Shown: piece after piece, positions 62,095-64,000 of the stretch
Numbering within the stretch: the stretch's first letter is position 1
Layout: the number at the start of each line of letters is the position of its first letter
Assembly (NCBI GenBank): GCA_009741485.1
Contig: CM019236.1
Span: 59,262,373-59,326,372 of the forward strand
Direction of reading: 5' to 3'
DNA from: Malurus cyaneus samueli
Lineage: Eukaryota > Chordata > Aves > Passeriformes > Maluridae
Length of the DNA stretch: 64,000 nucleotides
The notes under the pieces: generated by a model
Databases searched by the model: none
Seen by the model: the letters and a program-made list of their open reading frames with translations, nothing else
Told to the model about the DNA's origin: nothing
Program-made: the position numbers and the translations under genes

Positions 62095-62945
62095 GAATTC
62101 ATGACAGCCTGGTGAAAGCCCAGGTGACTGGCGAAAGGGAAACATAGTACTTATCCTTAGATGGGGTAGAAAGGAGGACTCTGGGAACTCCCAGCCTGTC
62201 AAGCTAACCTCTCTGCCTGAGAAGATTGTGCAGCAGGTCCTCCTAGAAGCTCTGTTAAAGCACATGGAGGACAGGCACATGATTCAGGATAGACAGCACA
62301 GCTGCACCAAGGGCAAGATCTACCTGACCAACCCAGTGGGCTTCTCTGATGGGGTGACTACATCAGTGTGCAAGGTCAGAGTTGCAGATGTCACTGACCT
62401 GGAATTCTGGGAAGTCTTGGACACAGTCCCCCACAGCACCCTTCTCTCTAAACAGGGGAGAGACAGATTTGGTAAGTGCACTTTGGACAGACAAGAAAGT
62501 GGTTGGATGGTCACATACAGAGGATAATGATCAGCAGCTGAGAGTCCATGGACCTCAGTAACAAGTGTCTCTCAGGGGTCCACATTGCTATTATTGTTAT
62601 CTAATTTTGTTCACTGTCTTCATTAATGATGTAGGTGGAGGGATTGAGTGCATACTCAGCAAATTTGCAGGTGCTGCCAAGCTGAGTGGTGCAGTTGACA
62701 CACCTGAAAAATGGAATGCCATCCAGAGAGATATGGACAAGCTCAAGAAATGGGCCAATGGGAATCTTATGAGAGTCAATAGGACCAATTGCAAGGTGGT
62801 GTACCTGGATCAGGGCAATCCCCGTATTCATACAAGGTGTGGGATGACCAGATCAAAAGCAGTCCTGCCAAGGAGGACTCAAGGAGGACTTGGGGGTGCT
62901 GGTGGACATAAGCCAGCAATGTGTGCTTACAACCCAGAAAGCTAA
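62095..62945 (+). mobile_element. CR1 LINE reverse-transcriptase relic
   Basis: This sense-orientation fragment of CR1 ORF2 is broken by frameshifts and stops. Visible pieces include ILTNPVGFSDGVT-like and LDTVPHSTLLS-like remains of the fingers/palm region. Further on come FTVFINDVGGGIECILSKFA, then GAAKLSGAVDTPEKWNAIQ and KKWANGNLMRVNRTNCKVVY. In active CR1 the segment after SKFA reads DD (the catalytic pair); here it reads GA, so the active site is lost. It ends about 310 bp before exon F. Confidence 0.9.
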
Positions 62946-63258
62946 CCCTGTATTTTACTCCTTCATCTGAGTTTTCAGCAAAACTTTCTTGGTGTATATG
63001 AATGACATAGATTCAGACCAACAAACATGGTATAAAAGTTGTTTCTTAAAGCTGTGTTCTAACTACTCATATTTTCTCATTTTTTCTAATGTGTGATTCT
63101 GAACTCTGCTAAATCCTGTTCTCATTTCAAATTCTTCTCAGGGAATTTGCTATTTTATTTTCTTCTTCTCATGAAGAGAAGTGGGGAAAAGACCTGGCTA
63201 TTAAACAGTTGGGGGGGAAAGAATCATTAATCAAGTCTTTTGTACTATTTCCAAACAG

Positions 63259-63471
63259 GGACGAAGAGGCTTAGGTTCAGTCTTTGTTTGGGCATCTGGA
63301 AATGGTGGAAGAAGTCGAGACCACTGCTCATGTGATGGCTACACCAATAGCATCTACACTATCTCCATAAGCAGCACAGCTGAAAGTGGGAAGAAGCCGT
63401 GGTATCTGGAAGAATGCGCATCCACACTAGCTACAACATACAGCAGTGGAGAATCCTATGACAGGAAAATA
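63259..63471 (+). CDS. PCSK5: PCSK5 exon F (probable exon 8): oxyanion-hole Asn
   Basis: This exon of 213 bp encodes 71 residues, phase 0 at both ends, from [17 protein letters not shown] to [10 protein letters not shown]. The Asn in ASGNGG is the oxyanion-hole residue of furin-type convertases (102nd residue counting from the catalytic His as 1, the family spacing). Next come [17 protein letters not shown] and [17 protein letters not shown], strongly conserved parts of the catalytic core with conserved Cys. The acceptor is TATTTCCAAACAG/GGA. The donor is AAAATA/GTATGG, with A rather than G as the last exon base. The following exon (with the catalytic Ser in a GTSAS motif) should lie beyond position 64000; the last bases of the window do not encode its expected start. 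Confidence 0.97.
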
Positions 63472-64000
63472 GTATGGGTTTTAATTATTATGTTATGTAT
63501 GTGTCTGTGGTTTTGCACAGTGACTTTGCAGGGATAGAGAGTAAGAGAAATTATTTAAACTAATATAATCCATTGTTTTAAATCCAGTTATCAATACTTT
63601 TCACATTTTGCACACATGATATTAGCAGTTTACTTAGATACCGCTCTATTTTCTCAGATCCATTTTGATCCAGCATTATTCCTCTTTTACATTCAAACAG
63701 TCAGTTATTACTCATATTGCTACCTATTCTGTAAATACATGGTAAGGAAAATTAGGCGCAAAGCTCATTTTTTCTGTATTGTTTCTCATCTCTTTCCTAA
63801 GCAGCCAGCATCTGTTTTCCCTAATGTTCTCATCTTTGCTGGAATATGACAGATAGTTTTAATCTGTTTGATAATTAGTTGATACCATTAGTATTTGTAC
63901 ATTCTGTGCGCCTTTGCAAAATGAATATGTTTAGTATACTTTGCAGTATTCAACATTCTACTCTGTTTACCCTTTTAAACCTTTGTACTCAGGTTGATGA
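63472..64000 (+). other. PCSK5: PCSK5 intron after exon F (partial)
   Basis: Intronic sequence from donor GTATGG to the window edge. It is AT-rich, with no recognisable repeat or exon. Confidence 0.85.

Larger units (their letters stand above)
48077..63258 (+). other. PCSK5: PCSK5 intron between exons E and F (15.2 kb)
   Basis: Donor GTAGGT, acceptor TGTACTATTTCCAAACAG. It holds an LTR-like block near 50 kb, TA and CA microsatellites near 53 kb, twin hairpins at 54.2 kb, a CR1 tail at 59.9 kb, an A/C-rich tract at 61.7 kb and a CR1 relic at 62.1-62.9 kb. The remainder shows nothing recognisable. Confidence 0.85.
1..64000 (+). other. PCSK5: PCSK5 gene, internal part (six exons, introns)
   Basis: The window lies inside one large gene transcribed on the + strand. 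Six exons join in phase (114+144+77+89+173+213 bp = 270 codons) into a continuous furin-family protease segment. I assign PCSK5 rather than its closest paralogue PCSK6 because the visible motifs MNIx[32 protein letters not shown] and [16 protein letters not shown] match PC5 as I know it. PCSK6 reads roughly [26 protein letters not shown] and SSATENGYKPWYLEE at these places. Family knowledge: PC5 cleaves precursors of TGF-beta-type growth factors, integrins and other secretory proteins after R-x-K/R-R in the secretory pathway or at the cell surface. By the human layout the exons are probably 3 to 8. The start codon, signal peptide, catalytic Ser and C-terminal domains are outside the window. 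No second gene is supported on either strand. Confidence 0.95.

Noticed and set aside
26738..63471. Assignment to PCSK6 or FURIN instead of PCSK5
   Set aside because: Diagnostic residues in exons B, D, E and F agree with PC5 and differ from those I know for PCSK6 and furin.
63992..64000. CAG followed by GTTGATGA at the window edge as the next PCSK5 exon
   Set aside because: The expected continuation is roughly I/V-T-T-D-L-R; GTT GAT GA reads Val-Asp and does not fit.
1..64000. CRISPR arrays, operons, tRNA or rRNA genes, microRNA precursors
   Set aside because: No spaced identical repeats, no tRNA cloverleaf or rRNA sequence and no convincing long hairpin precursor were seen. The window is plainly intronic vertebrate DNA.

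Overview
This window is vertebrate nuclear DNA, most likely from a passerine bird. It is AT-rich and almost entirely intronic, with no bacterial-type operons and no long ORFs. It carries many CR1 LINE fragments (the dominant retroposon of birds) and avian-type endogenous retrovirus LTRs. The only gene I can support is PCSK5 (proprotein convertase subtilisin/kexin type 5, PC5/6), on the + strand. Six consecutive internal coding exons are visible at 5040-5153, 26738-26881, 29111-29187, 42607-42695, 47904-48076 and 63259-63471. Joined, they give 810 bp, exactly 270 codons, with every splice junction GT-AG and in phase. The product runs from the end of the prodomain (basic autocleavage site) into the subtilisin-like catalytic domain. 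It includes the catalytic Asp (exon B), catalytic His (exon D) and oxyanion-hole Asn (exon F). The catalytic Ser exon, the P domain, the Cys-rich repeats and the first exons lie outside the window. PCSK5 is Z-linked in birds from what I know of synteny, so a Z-chromosome origin is likely but is not shown by this sequence.

Layout: 1-5039 is upstream intron with a decayed CR1 3' end. Exon A follows. A 21.6 kb intron then holds three more CR1 relics, a G-tract, a trinucleotide repeat, a nested pair of ERV LTRs (about 22.6-24.0 kb, with a CpG-rich core and two CTCF-like motifs) and a heptamer minisatellite. Exons B and C are close together (2.2 kb). A 13.4 kb intron holds a 25-N assembly gap, a possible LTR remnant and a 1.7 kb internally deleted CR1. 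After exon D comes a 5.2 kb intron with a GGAA-type purine tract beside an antisense CR1. After exon E comes a 15.2 kb intron with an LTR-like block, compound microsatellites, twin perfect hairpins, a CR1 tail and a CR1 reverse-transcriptase relic. Exon F then closes the visible coding region.

I found no undescribed multi-gene system. The most interesting structure is a near-identical inverted CR1 pair of about 0.6 kb (37731-38327 versus 45738-46322). It flanks the catalytic-His exon and has sharp identity boundaries, which raises gene conversion, inversion and RNA-duplex (circular RNA, editing or exon-skipping) hypotheses. Other leads are a consensus-like cryptic splice donor inside exon E, an LTR nested in another LTR with CTCF-like motifs, and twin stem-loops at 54.2 kb. 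All family assignments come from recognition by eye; no database search was run.
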